The position numbers and the translations under genes are program-made. 64,000 nucleotides of DNA, from contig CM077824.1 of NCBI GenBank assembly GCA_039720395.1, positions 18,561,046 to 18,625,045 on the forward strand, read 5' to 3'. This document shows positions 43,704 to 55,421 of the stretch, one piece after another. Origin of the DNA: Liquidambar formosana. Taxonomy: Eukaryota; Streptophyta; Magnoliopsida; Saxifragales; Altingiaceae. Positions within the stretch are counted from its first letter, which is position 1, and each line of letters starts with the position of its first letter. The notes under the pieces are model-generated. The model was not told the DNA's origin. It did not search any database and saw nothing but the letters and a program-made list of their open reading frames with translations.

Positions 43704-44889
43704 GCACCACCCAATACCCACCCACGACCACCACTCAACCCTCACAAACATCTCCCTTCCATTGAAATTTTTTTACTTTCATAAAGTTCTGTCCAACGAA
43801 GAGTTTGTTACATTCTGACAGTAGGTAACAAATTTTAAATTTCTTTCATTTCAAAATTCAGCAGTTTTTCATTTTTCAATTTCTCCACATACCTCCTATT
43901 GAAGTGGGAGCATGCTAAGTCTCTGATTTGGTGATGAACCATGCTAAACATTTTGATTGATTTATTTATTTATTTATATTTTTTAGTCTTGGAAGTGTAA
44001 ATACTCAATATATTTGGTCTGCCTCTTGACAAATCTGAAGGGGTCATGGTTTTGAAGTTGCTCATTCCGTGTGAAGTCAAAATTCTAGTAGTGAAAGGTG
44101 TTTTGGGGGGATATGGCAAGTGGCTTGGCCCATCAGCAGCGAGTTTTGTCCTAAATGCAGCCTAGTGGTCAAATGCTGATTCAGAAAGGGGAACCACCCG
44201 TACGAGTCAATAGATAAGGCCATGGTCCATGGATGATGGTGGAGATGGTGCCATCGGGTCTTGGTGAGGCAACAGTACAATCCTTCTTGGTTTGTACCCC
44301 CACCCCACAACTGAAGGATATATAACTATGAAAAAAGTTTGATCATTACATCTTTTTTCCTAAAAAATATGAAAACTTGTCCACTGACAGGCTAAAATCC
44401 TCTATGATGAAACTGCTAATAGTAATAGAATCTATGGAAATGCTATAATACTAGAACCTAGGTTCTAATCCTCATTTTCGTGATGAAAAAAGGCATAAGG
44501 CACCATATTTGTTGTAGAACTGCCCTAGCTAGGTCTAAATGTTCTCTTGAAACACCAACATCTCACAACCCAAACCCATGAATAAGTGCAACCCCCCCTC
44601 CTTTCCCCGGGTTTCCAGACAAGTTGATTTTTTCTTTACATCCTTTTTATATTTTAAATTAAAGGAATGAACTTCTTGGTTTACATCCTTTTAAATGAAG
44701 CAAATCAAAACCAAGATTAAACATCAACATTGCAACCACTACATCATTTATTCTTAAATACATCTAAATCGTAATCATTAACATTAAACGGCTACGATTA
44801 AATCAAAGAAGTAAGAACTTCCATAGTTCCATGGCAACAAGTAACTTAGTCAGATAGCATCACAGTGTATCATGTTTTAGCTATATATC
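43704..44889. other. Intergenic, nothing recognised
   Basis: AT-rich. The - strand frame at 44077-44310 has no family resemblance. Confidence 0.55.
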
Positions 44890-45312
44890 CTACCACAACC
44901 AACTGTAAGCTGTTTCGTCCGAGAAAACTCCATTACAGAACTGTGAATAATCTCCATTACAATCGAAGTCAACCATCCCAACCATGTCATTTTCATACCA
45001 AACCATCATCTCATCACTTGGCAATGGTTGGGCCATCTGCACCATATCAAGCCAGTCAAAGTCATGGATGTGTGACACATTCTGCTCCAAGCAATCCTGC
45101 CCATCTATCATTACATTGTCATCATTCTTCTTCACCTCTAGTGAATGAAGTACGTAGCCAACTCCATCATCCTCGGTTTCATCACTCTCCTCCGGCGACT
45201 CTCCTAATAAGTCCCTGAGAAGAGCTCCATCGATCTCTGTAACCTCGAATTCTTCCAAGTCATCGCTAGCAACATTAACGGATTGCAAACCCTCCGGTAG
45301 AGTAGAGGCCAT
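44890..45312 (-). CDS. Small acidic protein of unknown function, 140 aa
   Basis: Single-exon - strand gene. The ATG at 45312-45310 (MASTLPEGLQ) is chosen over an upstream in-frame ATG because the upstream part would lie in the leader, past the TATA box. The protein is very acidic. It has an N-terminal block 'EVTEIDGALLRDLLGE', a Glu/Asp-rich stretch (residues 38-50), a middle 'DFDWLDM' motif (84-90), and an aromatic C-terminus 'DYSQFCNGVF' to 'YSWLW'. No signal peptide or membrane segment. This pattern resembles, from memory, uncharacterised stress-responsive plant proteins with a DFDW motif and a Tyr/Trp-rich tail. A transcriptional cofactor role for its acidic and hydrophobic blocks would be a guess. 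It has a TATA box 103 bp upstream and an ACGT box beyond that, which supports a real gene. Confidence 0.8.
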   Translation of the reverse strand: MASTLPEGLQSVNVASDDLEEFEVTEIDGALLRDLLGESPEESDETEDDGVGYVLHSLEVKKNDDNVMIDGQDCLEQNVSHIHDFDWLDMVQMAQPLPSDEMMVWYENDMVGMVDFDCNGDYSQFCNGVFSDETAYSWLW

Positions 45313-45414
45313 GTGGGAAAAGAAAAACCAAAAAGGAAGAAGAGAGAAAATGTTGAGAGAAAGGAAGTAGTTCACGAAACTCAATACATGCTTGAAAGGA
45401 TATGCATTGGACTC

Positions 45415-45424
45415 GTATATATAG
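45415..45424 (-). promoter_or_regulatory. TATA box of the acidic-protein gene
   Basis: The - strand reads CTATATATAC, 103 bp upstream of the ATG, implying a leader of about 70 nt. Confidence 0.65.
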
Positions 45425-45450
45425 TTGAATAGAAGGTGGCGGAACATTTC

Positions 45451-45458
45451 CCACGTCA
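45451..45458 (-). promoter_or_regulatory. ACGT-core bZIP site (ABRE/G-box-like)
   Basis: The - strand reads TGACGTGG, about 30 bp upstream of the TATA box. This core is bound by plant bZIP factors and is common in abscisic acid and stress promoters. Regulation by ABA is inferred. Confidence 0.5.
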
Positions 45459-45499
45459 TGAAGATAACTAATTGGCGTCGCAATCAAGTTAATTTTGAC

Positions 45500-46780
45500 A
45501 ATTACAGGTACCAAATTTTGCTGAAAATTGTGCAAGACACATATGGGGACCGTGAAAGATCAAACAAAGCTAAGAAAAGATGAGAAGGTTCTACTTATCC
45601 CACCATTATTAGACGGCATTATGCATTATCAGCCAAAAAAGTGGCACACATCGTGCCTCCGGCTCAAGATTTAGAGATGGGAAAGGTCCATTTATATAAA
45701 TGGGTGGACCACATTAATCTTTTCAAGAGAAAGAAGCAAAGAAAAAAGGTGCTTGACTGGCCTTTTTGGCTTTTGTAGGTGAATCATTGAGTGTGATCCT
45801 CTCATTGATTGTATTTGGGCATCCGCAAATGGAAAGATAGCTACTTTGAACCAACTTCGGCTGGGAGTACATGGTGCTTGGGGTTTTCCTTTGTTGTCTA
45901 ATAGTGGCCAGCACATGTGACGTACGTGCATAGAGAGCGATGCTACATCTACTGGATCCATTCACCGGCTGACATGACATGAACTTTTTCAAGATAAAAT
46001 AGGTTTCTTTAGCTTTTTTATCTACCAATCCGCCATCAACACATCATCTAGTACACCAGAACGGCCAATACATAAAACCGACATTTCTCGTTTTGTTTTG
46101 TTTTTTAATTTTTAGTTCTTTTTTTTTTTTTTTTTATTATGTGCAAAGGGGGAGCTAGCCCATTTTAATTAACACTACAATTAATCTTCATTTGTGAAAT
46201 TAATGGTGGTCATGTAACCTTTTTTTGTTAGTTTAACAGTGATGTTGATTGTTAAATTTGTAAATTGTCTAAGAACATTACAACTATTTTTTCTGTAGAG
46301 GTTAACGTGAAAAAAGACTAAACATTAAAAGACTTTCTTATAATTTATCCTTGAAATTTTAATGGCTCTTCGGCTAACATCTATACTACAACGGAAAGTT
46401 TAGATGTGAGATTAGTTCATAAAAATTAAAAAATTAAAAAATTAAAAAAAGGACACAATATCGTCCACATGGCCTACGAATCACAATTGCCCACATGCCT
46501 TTGTCACCAAATCAACAATATATAGCTAGAACCATCTTCCCTCTCTTTCTCTGATCTGACTTTTTCGTTTCCTAGTATAAGCAATTTTTAGCACACACAA
46601 TAGGGTATATTTGTTGGTTGGAATTTGAAAGAATCAAAATGGAATAGAATGAAATTTCAATAACGACCGACTACTTTATTATTGATATATCATTCCATTT
46701 TATTTTGATTCTCCTTGATTCTATCCAAACAAATAAGCCATAAAAAGTTTTAGACACCGTTTCATTGCACTTTTTAAAAG
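45500..46780. other. Intergenic, nothing recognised
   Basis: Upstream flank of the acidic-protein gene. The - strand frames at 45692-46028 have no family resemblance. Confidence 0.5.
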
Positions 46781-46802
46781 ATATATATATATATATATAT
46801 AT
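46778..46802. repeat. (TA)n microsatellite
   Basis: TA dinucleotide run. Confidence 0.85.
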
Positions 46803-47319
46803 TTTAAGTAGAAAAGTCATTTTTTACTTTCTTGCTTTTTGTTTTTAAGTAGAAGCAATAAAAACAAAGGTGCGTTTGGTAAAATTAATTTTACCGGTGA
46901 TTTTTTGGATGTCATGGGAAACTTTACCGAATCATCATTGCCTAAACAGAACTCTAGGACAGACACAGCCTCTTTCGATCAGGAATTTTTCTAGTTTAGG
47001 TCAAAGTTTGTCCGAAAGATAAAAAATGACTTTTAAAAGCAAATCTTCACTGCTTTTGCTTAAAATCCAATATTTTGGTTCTTTCTTTCTAGAAGTCCTT
47101 TTTAGTTTCTCTAACCAAATAGTGCCTTTTATTTTTACAACTTTTTGCTTTCAAAAAAAAAAAAAAAAAATCTTAAAATAAGTGCAACCAAACAGTGCCT
47201 TATTCTTTTCCTTAAGAAAGAATATATTATGATGTATAATAATGCTGTTCCTCTCCAACCCCTGCTGCTGAGCATGTTTAACTTGGTGTATTAAGTATGT
47301 TTGATTGGATAAGTCACAT

Positions 47320-47354
<35 letters not shown>

Positions 47355-48737
47355 CTCTCTCTCTAGAAAAAAATGGAATTAGTTCATTTAAAAGCAGTTT
47401 TTAGCATTTTCCTTTCCTTTTTCTAATGTACATATTCATTCTAAGCTCACAACAGAGCTTAATTAAAAGAAGTTCAACATACTCATCTAAAACTCAAATG
47501 GCATAAATTGATCACACTGACCAAATATTTAACGCACATGATGTTCCAAGTGAGACCCCTATGGTGGGAGAAAATATCATCATGATTATCATAAACTAAT
47601 AAAAACCCACTAGAACGGCATATGCATCATAATAGAAGGCCATATGCCTAAAAATTTTGTCAAAGTTTGACCCTCATATTACTATTACACACGAGCTTTT
47701 CTCCTCTGATGGTGCCATGGTGGCTGGTGCATCATCCTTTTTTTCTCTTCATGATGCATGGCATGGCTCAAAGAGAAGGAAAGTTGATGATATTAGTTTG
47801 GAGGAGAGCCAAAGCGGATGATATATATCGATGCATGTGCTATCACCATTATACATAAATTTTTTTCCTATGATAGTGCATCATGCTCTTTCCTCTTCAT
47901 GATCGATGGCATAAACAGGAGGAAAGTGGCAGATATTGATCGGAGAAGCACAAATCCCAGTAATGACACTGATCGGGTTTATCTTAGTGCTTTCGATCAC
48001 ATAGTCCACTTAAAAGAGTCAGAATTTCTTGCAATAATTGAGGTTATCTTTGATAATATTATTGAACACTCCAAGCAATTACTTGCAAGTAGGTAGAGCT
48101 TGGCTTGTTAATTAAGAAACTTTTTTGGGCTTATTTGCTAATTAAATGAACCAAATTAAAACTCTGTGTTTTAAGCTCCCAATTCTCAACAAGCCAAGCT
48201 TGAGCATCATCCATAACTCTGGAAGCTCAACTTAATCAGGCTTGTGAAGGGATGAGCCACGTTTCTGTAACTCCTGCGAGTGTTGTGACAACAGTACGTT
48301 GCTTAGCTAAAAACACCACTTTCAAAAAAAAAAAAAAAAAAAAGGGTTCCGAGTTTAACAAAGAATTGAGTAAGCTTTTAGAGTAAACTACAATCCCTAG
48401 GTATCGATCAATAATAATCTTGTGAACATCTTAAGGAATAATGCCTAACCTAGGACTTGTGTTATAAGAATAAGCAGATTGAAAAATCAAAGCAAAAAAG
48501 GAATAAAAATGCGTGCGCTCATAAGAACACTAGATTTACATAATTCACTCAAACTAGGGTTACTTCCACTGAGTACTAGGGTTACATCCACTAAGTAGCT
48601 GTGTGACTCCACTGTAATAAAGAGCAAAAGAAATTACGAAAGGGATCACCATATAATAGCCACTTCTCAGCTAGTCGCTTGCATAAAACTAGGGCTATAA
48701 CTTACAAGTATAAAATTAGCAAGATAACCCTACCCAA

Positions 48738-48768
<31 letters not shown>

Positions 48769-49509
48769 TTTCAGATCGAATAAGATGTACAGTACCATCA
48801 GACTTTATACTAGCTACCTTCCGGCCAGGACAAACTCGAGTTGGCCGGTTAAATACACTGAGGGTTGAGTTCGATTTTCAAGCTTGAGCTTCCCCACCGA
48901 GGGTTTTGGGTCGCTTTAGTCGGGTACCCAGCTGTTAAAAATAAATAAATAAATAAAATAAAAAAAACATCAATTACATTACCAATTAAACACTTTGGCC
49001 TTTGCAAACGCAACAAAAACAAACAAAGAAGCAAATTTGACACGTAGGTACGTGTACTTGGAATGACAAGGATATGGATTGGAATATTGGGAAATAGGGA
49101 TTGGATTTCATATGCATCAACGAATGTGTGGTGGGCATGCTGCAACAACAGCCTTAGGTGGGATTTTGAACTATATATATGGCCAACCCCCAACCCTCAA
49201 CCTTTATCCTTTGAGTGGTGATTAATTAATATTCCACACCTATGTACGACTACTCTCAATGATGAACCAATCTTAACCCAAGTTGGTCTATCACTTCCAG
49301 ATTTGGACTGGTCCAGTGGTCCACACTGCTCACTCAGACCAATATGTCCAGTAGTAATTATATTGGCTACAAGTGTGGGACATATACGCACTAACCAAGC
49401 CATCCATGGTTGCGTATATTATCCCACTGCTATAGACGGTTTTTCTCCCTAACTCAGGTTTTGAATCCCCATCCATTGTCATTCTTTCCCACCCTTGCTT
49501 GTTTACATG
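46803..49509. other. Intergenic with simple repeats
   Basis: Contains (CT)n at about 47320-47363, (ATA)n at about 48738-48768 and (AAAT)n near 48939-48965. The + frames at 47667-48096 have no family resemblance. No gene supported. Confidence 0.55.
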
Positions 49510-49514
49510 GTACC

Positions 49515-50769
49515 TGTTGGTTTAAATGGCTTCAATCCCATGATTTTGATGATAATAATACTTAAGATGATGTTTTAGGACTAATGATCATCAAAGTGTT
49601 ATTAAAGACAGGTATCAAGGCCTAAACATGCATTAAGGATCATGGACAAATTAAATTGCATAAGTACCAATCAAAAGCTTAAAAGTTGTCAAGGCATCAT
49701 GAGTAATCAAGGACAATGTTCAAGCATCTCCAACACTCCAAAAACAATCCCACTTGAAGTCATTATGATTAATTGAGTGCTACGATTTATGTAAGATTGC
49801 TTTTCATAGTTAAATACTCACATTTCCCAAGGGTTTTAAGTGAAAATCAAGTAAATATAAGTGGACTTCATTGTTTAAATCATTTAGACCACACTTGACA
49901 ATGGATCAAGTCCCTAAAAAGACCAAGAACTTCTTTGAATTCTGATACAGAGTTTTCAGACAACTGAAAACTATTTCAGACATCTGAAAGGTCACTTTCA
50001 AACAACTGAAAGAATTTCAAACTACTGAAAGTCTAGCCCTAATTTATATACTCTCTGGTTTTTACAGAAAAGTATTTCAGACAATTGAGATATTCGTGCT
50101 GACACAAAACGGCTAGTTTTTCAAACAATCTTTTGAACATTAATTAAATGCCTACCAAACAAGCTTTTCCGGCATTTATTGATATATAATGGTCATAGTG
50201 GACCCTTGATCTATTTATACATTACTTGAGCTCATTGATGAGCACTCATTGAGATCAAACAACAAAAATTACTATCATTTACTCTCAAGCCCTAAAAATA
50301 TTCCAGTGAGCATTTATTGAGAAATCAATCATAGTTGAGTGAGCTTTTAATTCAGTATTATCTACTCTTTGTGAGAGTTCTTTGTGCATAAACAATCAAG
50401 TCATTTTGTATTCAAAGGGTTGTGTGAACCCTAGATTTGAAGCTCTTGAAGAGAGTTTGTGCAAGTGTTAGTGAAGAACACTTATGGTTATATAAAGGTT
50501 TAATCTCCATCCACAAGGAAATTGGTATAGTGAATTGGTGAATCCTTAAGCAAGCTCTTGAGGCGAGGATGAAGGCGGAGAGGCCGAACCTCGTTAATAT
50601 CATTTGCAATATCTTTCTCTTAATCTTCTTATTGATTATCTTATTACTTAATTGTTTTTGAATTTATTCTTAATTATTTGCAATACATTGATTTTTATAT
50701 TGTATTTGATTTCATACTTAGCCAAAAACCCTATTCACCCCCCTCTAGAGTTGTTCACTTATGACAACA
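49515..50769 (+). mobile_element. Second Copia-type solo LTR
   Basis: 1255 bp, from TGTTGGTTTAAATGG to TATGACAACA, with 'CCCTATTCACCCCCCTCTAG' near the 3' end as in 4551-5888. The flanks GTACC (49510-49514) and GTGCC (50770-50774) form a 5-bp target duplication with one change. Internal 'CAGACAACTGAAA' short repeats recall the 'TCAGTCGACTGAA' repeats of the first LTR. The left breakpoint of the SAUR tandem duplication lies inside it. Confidence 0.82.
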
Positions 50770-51370
50770 GTGCCAATAAAGGTAAAATTTGTACGTTTAC
50801 TATAGCTAATGGTTCTAAATTAAAGAATACACCTTTGGTCGATCATAAATATCCATCAGGTTTAGCTTGGGTTCAACTCTCGCCATTCCTCCTCGAAGCT
50901 ATATATTCTCATACACTTATATCCTATACTTGCTAAGTGCATGTGAAATAAAAGAACTGTATGTGCCCAAAGGATTAGTTGGATACGTAAACATTCCAAA
51001 GAACCTCCTTATATAAAAAATAATAATAATAAAATAAAATAAAAATGTACGCATCATTTAAAACTCAGCCATTATCGCTGCTACACGTATATGTCATAAT
51101 AGATATAATTCTCCATCAGATTTTTTATAATTTTTGGAGGTTAGCTAACACAAATAATTGAAATCCATTTTAGCCACACCTTGTGTTGACTGTGGTACTA
51201 TTATGGCCTTATACACACGTGGTGCATGAGTTCAAAAGTAGACGTGTAGCTGGTCAAGAGGCCGTTCCTCCTCATCGGTTGTCTTGGCCCTCTCCTCTCC
51301 ATTGAGTTTCGATAAATCAATCACCGGAATTGCCATTGAAGTAAACAAAAAAGTAACAGAAGTACATGAC

Positions 51371-51376
<6 letters not shown>

Positions 51377-51408
<32 letters not shown>
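51377..51408. repeat. (AG)n microsatellite
   Basis: Pure AG run. The orthologous position in copy B (about 55151-55200) has a longer interrupted run. Confidence 0.9.
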
Positions 51409-51410
<2 letters not shown>

Positions 51411-51512
51411 GCTGTTTTAGTGTTTTGATATGCTTACCCAGTTTATAGGATTGTGGTTAGGATAGAGGGTGGAGTAGCAAAAAATTGGTAAGGAAATAAG
51501 AGGGTGGCATAG

Positions 51513-51992
51513 TGTCATAGATCTCTATTTCACATTAGATAGGTACTGGGAGAGTCTTGGATATATAAGTGGGGAGGGCAACTCCACTTAACGGGTTAGC
51601 CTATTGGGTTGGAGACCCGACCCGTGACAAGTGGTATCAGAGCCAACCCGGTCCCTTATCCGATGTCTCGCCAAGTGCCTGGGCTCACAGGATACCGAGG
51701 CCGGTCAAGTATAGGGGGTCGCGAGGGGTACGGGGTGTGGACAGGTAGGTAGGGTGGGCCTAACCACTACGAGGGTGTCGTGCGGGTTGGGTGGGGAAGA
51801 ATGTCATGGGAGTAGGGCTGCAACTTGGGTTTGGGTTAACTAACCCCCTTCCCAAGCCCGATTTAAATCGGGTTGATATTTTCCAACCCGCCCAAGTTAC
51901 AACCCTAACTGGGAGAGTCTTAGGTATATAAGTGGGGAGGGCAACTCCACCTAACGGGTTAACTTTTTGAGTTGGAAACCCGACCTGTGACA
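51513..51992 (+). mobile_element. TRIM retrotransposon, private to copy A
   Basis: The left LTR at 51513-51629 (117 bp, TGTCATAG...CGTGACA) is followed by the primer binding site TGGTATCAGAGCC at 51632-51644, which matches the complement of initiator tRNA-Met. The right LTR ends CTGTGACA at 51992 and is recognisable from 51908. A 4-bp target duplication ATAG flanks the element, and copy B has the empty site GGCATAGGCTAT. The start of the right LTR is disrupted by a nested MITE. Confidence 0.9.
51813..51907. mobile_element. 95-bp hAT-like MITE nested in the TRIM
   Basis: Palindromic arms: the left end TAGGGCTGCAACTTGGG and the complement of the right end TAGGGTTGTAACTTGGG. Flanked by CATGGGAG and ACTGGGAG, an 8-bp duplication with two changes, the size for hAT insertion. 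Confidence 0.7.
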
Positions 51993-52753
51993 ATAGGCTA
52001 TTTATAACAAAGTTTCCCGCCATCTTGGATGCCAAACACTTATATTATTTAATCCTTTAATTGTTTCCCACTCTTTTTTTTTTTTTCCTTTTTTTTTTTT
52101 TGGTTAAGATTAAGAGTAGTCGTTAGGTTAAGGTGGGTGGTGTTGGACGGTGACACATATTTATGAACAAGTTCAATGCTTCTGCTTACTGGCTTACAGC
52201 TAAGGCTAGCCCACAACACAAGCATTCTCCTTTCAGATGATAACCCTTTTTAATTTTTCCCTTAAATTATATTCCACTTGTTAATACTCATCTTATTTGA
52301 TTGATGCCACATGGCAGTCTCTGATCGTTGATCCTTGATCAGTAGACCCACCTAGATGATGGGTGATTTCCATCCATTGGATTGATTGGAGCCTCTTGCA
52401 TATTCATTGACGGCCCTAGCACTTCATTTGTTTTTTTCACCATTAGACCGTATATATATATAGGCCTAATTAGATATATAACCTGTGATGGAAGATCACC
52501 ATGAATCCAACGGTTGTCACCCATGTGCATCATTTTCCTTTTCTTGCAAATATATACGCAGAATTACCCTCGATCAGTTGCTATTACATGGAATTGAAGT
52601 GGATACCTTACGAGCTAGTATAGCAATATAGAACTCATCTTTACCTTTTCGAAAGTTCATTCATTAGAAGAGCATCATATCACTACTTCTATATATATAT
52701 GCACTACATCAACATTTTCAAAGTGTATAAATCAAGAAAATTTAATTTAAGTA

Positions 52754-53035
52754 TCACTTCCCCTTTGAAATCATCTTGATCATCCTTTTGAAGCATTCAG
52801 CATCATATGGAATTTTCAAGGTTCCCTGTTGCCCATAACCGAACTCATGAGCCGACATCTCGAGTAGTGCAACAATGAAAGGATGCTTGATGAGCTTAGT
52901 GGGTATTAGAAGTCTCTCCATTACCTCCTCCTTTCCCACTAACACAGGGATGTGCCCTTTGCGGACTCTATCTTCCTCCGAATCATCACTGCTTAATCTC
53001 CCGTAAGCCGAAGGCAAACACGCCTTCTTTGCCAT
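52754..53035 (-). CDS. SAUR family auxin-responsive protein, copy A
   Basis: 93-aa single-exon gene encoding a small auxin-up RNA (SAUR) protein. It has an N-terminal Lys/Ser/acidic-rich segment (1-27), then the SAUR core: 'IPVLVGKEEVMERLLIPTKL' (29-48), 'HPFIVALLEMSAHEFGY' (51-67) and 'LKIPYDAECFKRMI' (73-86). Length and lack of introns are normal for the family. SAUR proteins typically inhibit PP2C.D phosphatases and so activate plasma membrane proton pumps to promote cell expansion; that function is inferred here. It differs from copy B at residues 7, 11, 12, 28 and 68 (Leu, Tyr, Gly, His, Gly here). Start is the first ATG, just downstream of a TATA-like CTATAAG. The reading frame is intact. 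Confidence 0.95.
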   Translation of the reverse strand: MAKKACLPSAYGRLSSDDSEEDRVRKGHIPVLVGKEEVMERLLIPTKLIKHPFIVALLEMSAHEFGYGQQGTLKIPYDAECFKRMIKMISKGK

Positions 53036-53100
53036 GCTCCTCAGCTCCTCTTCAAACAGTAAACTTTAATTCATATCCTGTTGGCCATGTACTCATGGTT

Positions 53101-53107
53101 CTTATAG
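53101..53107 (-). promoter_or_regulatory. TATA-like box, SAUR copy A
   Basis: CTATAAG on the - strand, about 66 bp before the ATG. In copy B the same place reads CTATAAATTA, a better TATA box. Confidence 0.6.
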
Positions 53108-53536
53108 AAAGAAGGCGACTGATATCCTTTATCTTTTAATTACAATTAGAATAAAATAATGTACAGTGTTCAATGAGCATGTAGGACTTCTGACTTCCAT
53201 ATTTTTTAATTTTCTTCCTTGGTTTTTTTAAGTTTCCTTTCATGTACGTTTAAATGCCATCACATTTTTTAATTAGTAGTTGAGCAACGCTAAGAAAACA
53301 GAACAGTTTTCCAAGTGGAATTCATTATCCTCCAATTTCAAAAGTGTAAATGTCATATTCAATTTGCTTGGGTTTTTTCTTCTTCTTCTTTTTTTTTCTG
53401 GGGGTAGTAGTAGTGGAAGAGGTCTTTTGTTGGTGAAGCAATTTTCTTGTTGGTTTGAAAAAAATGAAACCCTCGATAAAAAGCCATATGAGTGGTTCGT
53501 GTGTGTATAATTTTGTTGGGTTGACTTCGTAAAAGT

Positions 53537-53552
53537 TGTCTCTTTGGAGACA
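53537..53552 (-). promoter_or_regulatory. Inverted auxin-response element pair, copy A
   Basis: TGTCTC-TTTG-GAGACA, two full TGTCTC motifs facing each other over 4 bp, about 500 bp upstream of the SAUR ATG. Auxin response factors bind such paired motifs. The best-studied everted spacing is 7-8 bp, so strength is uncertain. Conserved exactly in copy B. Confidence 0.5.
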
Positions 53553-53707
53553 TGCATCCGATAAAACGACCCGCGGAAAAAAGATATAGAAGATTAGAAT
53601 GACTTGGTAAAAGCAATCTAGATCGCTCATACCTCGAATTATTTGTGTGTGTGCGCGCACGCATGAGAGAGAGAGAGGGAATGAGTTATGAGGCTCCAAA
53701 TTAAACA

Positions 53708-54545
53708 TAGACCACACTTGACAATGGATCAAGTCCCTAAAAAGATCGAGAACTTTTTTGAATTCTAATACAGAGTTTTCAGACAACTGAAAACTGTTTC
53801 ATTTTCAGAAGACTAAAGTCTAGCCCTAATTTATATATTATCTAGTTTTACAGACAAGTATTTCAGATGACTGAAATCTTTGTGCTGATACAAAATAGCT
53901 AGTTTTTCAAATAGTTTTTTGAACATTAATTAAATGCCCACCAAACAAGCTTTTCTGGCATTTATTGCTATAGAATGGTCATATTGGATGCTTGATCTAT
54001 TTATACACTACTTGAGCTCATTGATGAGTACTCATTGAGACCAAACAATAAAAATTACTATCATTTACTCTCAAGCCCTAAAAATATTCAAGTAAGCATT
54101 TATTGTGAAATCAATCACAATTGAGTAAGCTTTCAATTCAGTATTATCTACCTCTTGTGAGAGTTCTTTGTACACAAACAATCAATGAGTCATCTTGTAT
54201 TCGAAAGGTTATGTGAACCCTAGATTTGAAACTCTTGAAGGGAGTTTTGTGCAAGTGTTAGTGAATAATATTTATGATTGTATGAAGGTTTAATCTCCAC
54301 CCACAAAGAGATTGGTATAGTGAATTGGTAAATCCTCAAGCGGACTCTTGAGACAAAGACGTAGGCGGCCTTGTTAATATCATTTACAATCTCTTTCTCT
54401 TAATTTTCTTATTGATTATCTTATTGCTTGTTATTGAATTTATTCTTAATTACTTGCAATATATTGATTTTTAGATTGTATTTGATTTCATACTTATCTA
54501 AAAACCCTATTCACCCCCCTCTAGGGTTGTTCACTTAGGACAACA
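53708..54545 (+). mobile_element. Truncated Copia solo LTR in copy B
   Basis: The 3' two-thirds of the LTR at 49515-50769, ending TTAGGACAACA. It was cut at its 5' side by the tandem duplication rather than by its own insertion. Confidence 0.85.
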
Positions 54546-55159
54546 ATGCCAATAAAGGTAAAATTTGTTTACTATATAGCTAATGGTTCTAAATTAAAGA
54601 ATACACCTTTGGTTGATCATAAGTATGCATCAGGTTTAGCTTCGGTTCAACTCTCGCCATTCCCCCTCGAGGCTATTCCCATAAACTTATATATATTTTA
54701 TAATTGCTAAGTGCATGTGGGACAGAAGGATTACATGTGCCCAAGAAATTAGCTGGATACGTAAGTATTCCAAAGAACCTTCCTATATCAAAAATAAATA
54801 AATAAAAATAAAAATAAAAATGTACGCATCATTTAAAACTCGGCCATCATCGCTGCTACACGTATATGTCATAATAGATATAATTCTCCATTAGATTATT
54901 GATAATTTTAGGTGGCTAGCTAATACAAATAATTGAAATCCATTTTAGCCACACCTTGTGTTGACTGTGGTACTATTATGGCCTTATACACACGTGGTGC
55001 ATGAGTTCAAAAGTAGACATGTAGCTGGTCAAGAGGCCGTTCCTCCTCATCGGTTGTCTTGGCCCTCTCCACTCCATTGAGTTTCGAGAAATCAATCACG
55101 GGAATTGCCATTGAAGTAAACAAAAACGTAGCAGAAGTATATGACTATATGAGAGAGAG

Positions 55160-55198
<39 letters not shown>

Positions 55199-55225
55199 AG
55201 AAGGGCTGCTTTAGTGTTTTAATAT

Positions 55226-55421
55226 ATATATATTTTTTTTTTTGGTTCCCCGCCCGGTATCCGGAGCTTCGCCCCGACTAATCCGGACCCGACCCGGGTC
55301 GCGCACCTGGGATGGTGGGTGAGTCTCCCAACGAAGGCTGCTGCGTACACAAGGACTCGAACTTGAGACCTTGCTTAAGCTGGAACAAGCCGCTTACCAC
55401 TTGATCCAACCCCTCGTTGGT
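55226..55421 (-). mobile_element. Au-like SINE, private to copy B
   Basis: On the - strand it begins CCAACGAGGGGTTGGATCAA, has box A-like GATCAAGTGGTAAGCGG and box B-like AAGTTCGAGTCC, and ends in a GGGGAACC plus A/T tail. A 16-bp target duplication TTTAGTGTTTTAATAT lies at 55210-55225 and 55422-55437. Copy A has the empty site near 51412-51430. Confidence 0.92.

Larger units (their letters stand above)
49885..53707. repeat. SAUR tandem duplication, copy A
   Basis: Direct repeat of 53708-57276. It starts within the solo LTR ('TAGACCACACTTGACAATGG') and ends after 'GAGGCTCCAAATTAAA'. After subtracting its private 480-bp retrotransposon and the 4-bp duplication, it is about 3.34 kb, against about 3.36 kb for copy B without its SINE. 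Similarity is continuous through the gene, both flanks and several microsatellites. Confidence 0.93.

Noticed and set aside
44890..45483. 197-aa version of the acidic protein
   Set aside because: The extra N-terminus would begin upstream of the TATA box and reads a hydrophobic, unrelated sequence. The 140-aa start fits the promoter.
51760..52035. Antisense 91-codon frame in SAUR copy A
   Set aside because: It spans the TRIM and its nested MITE and is absent from copy B.
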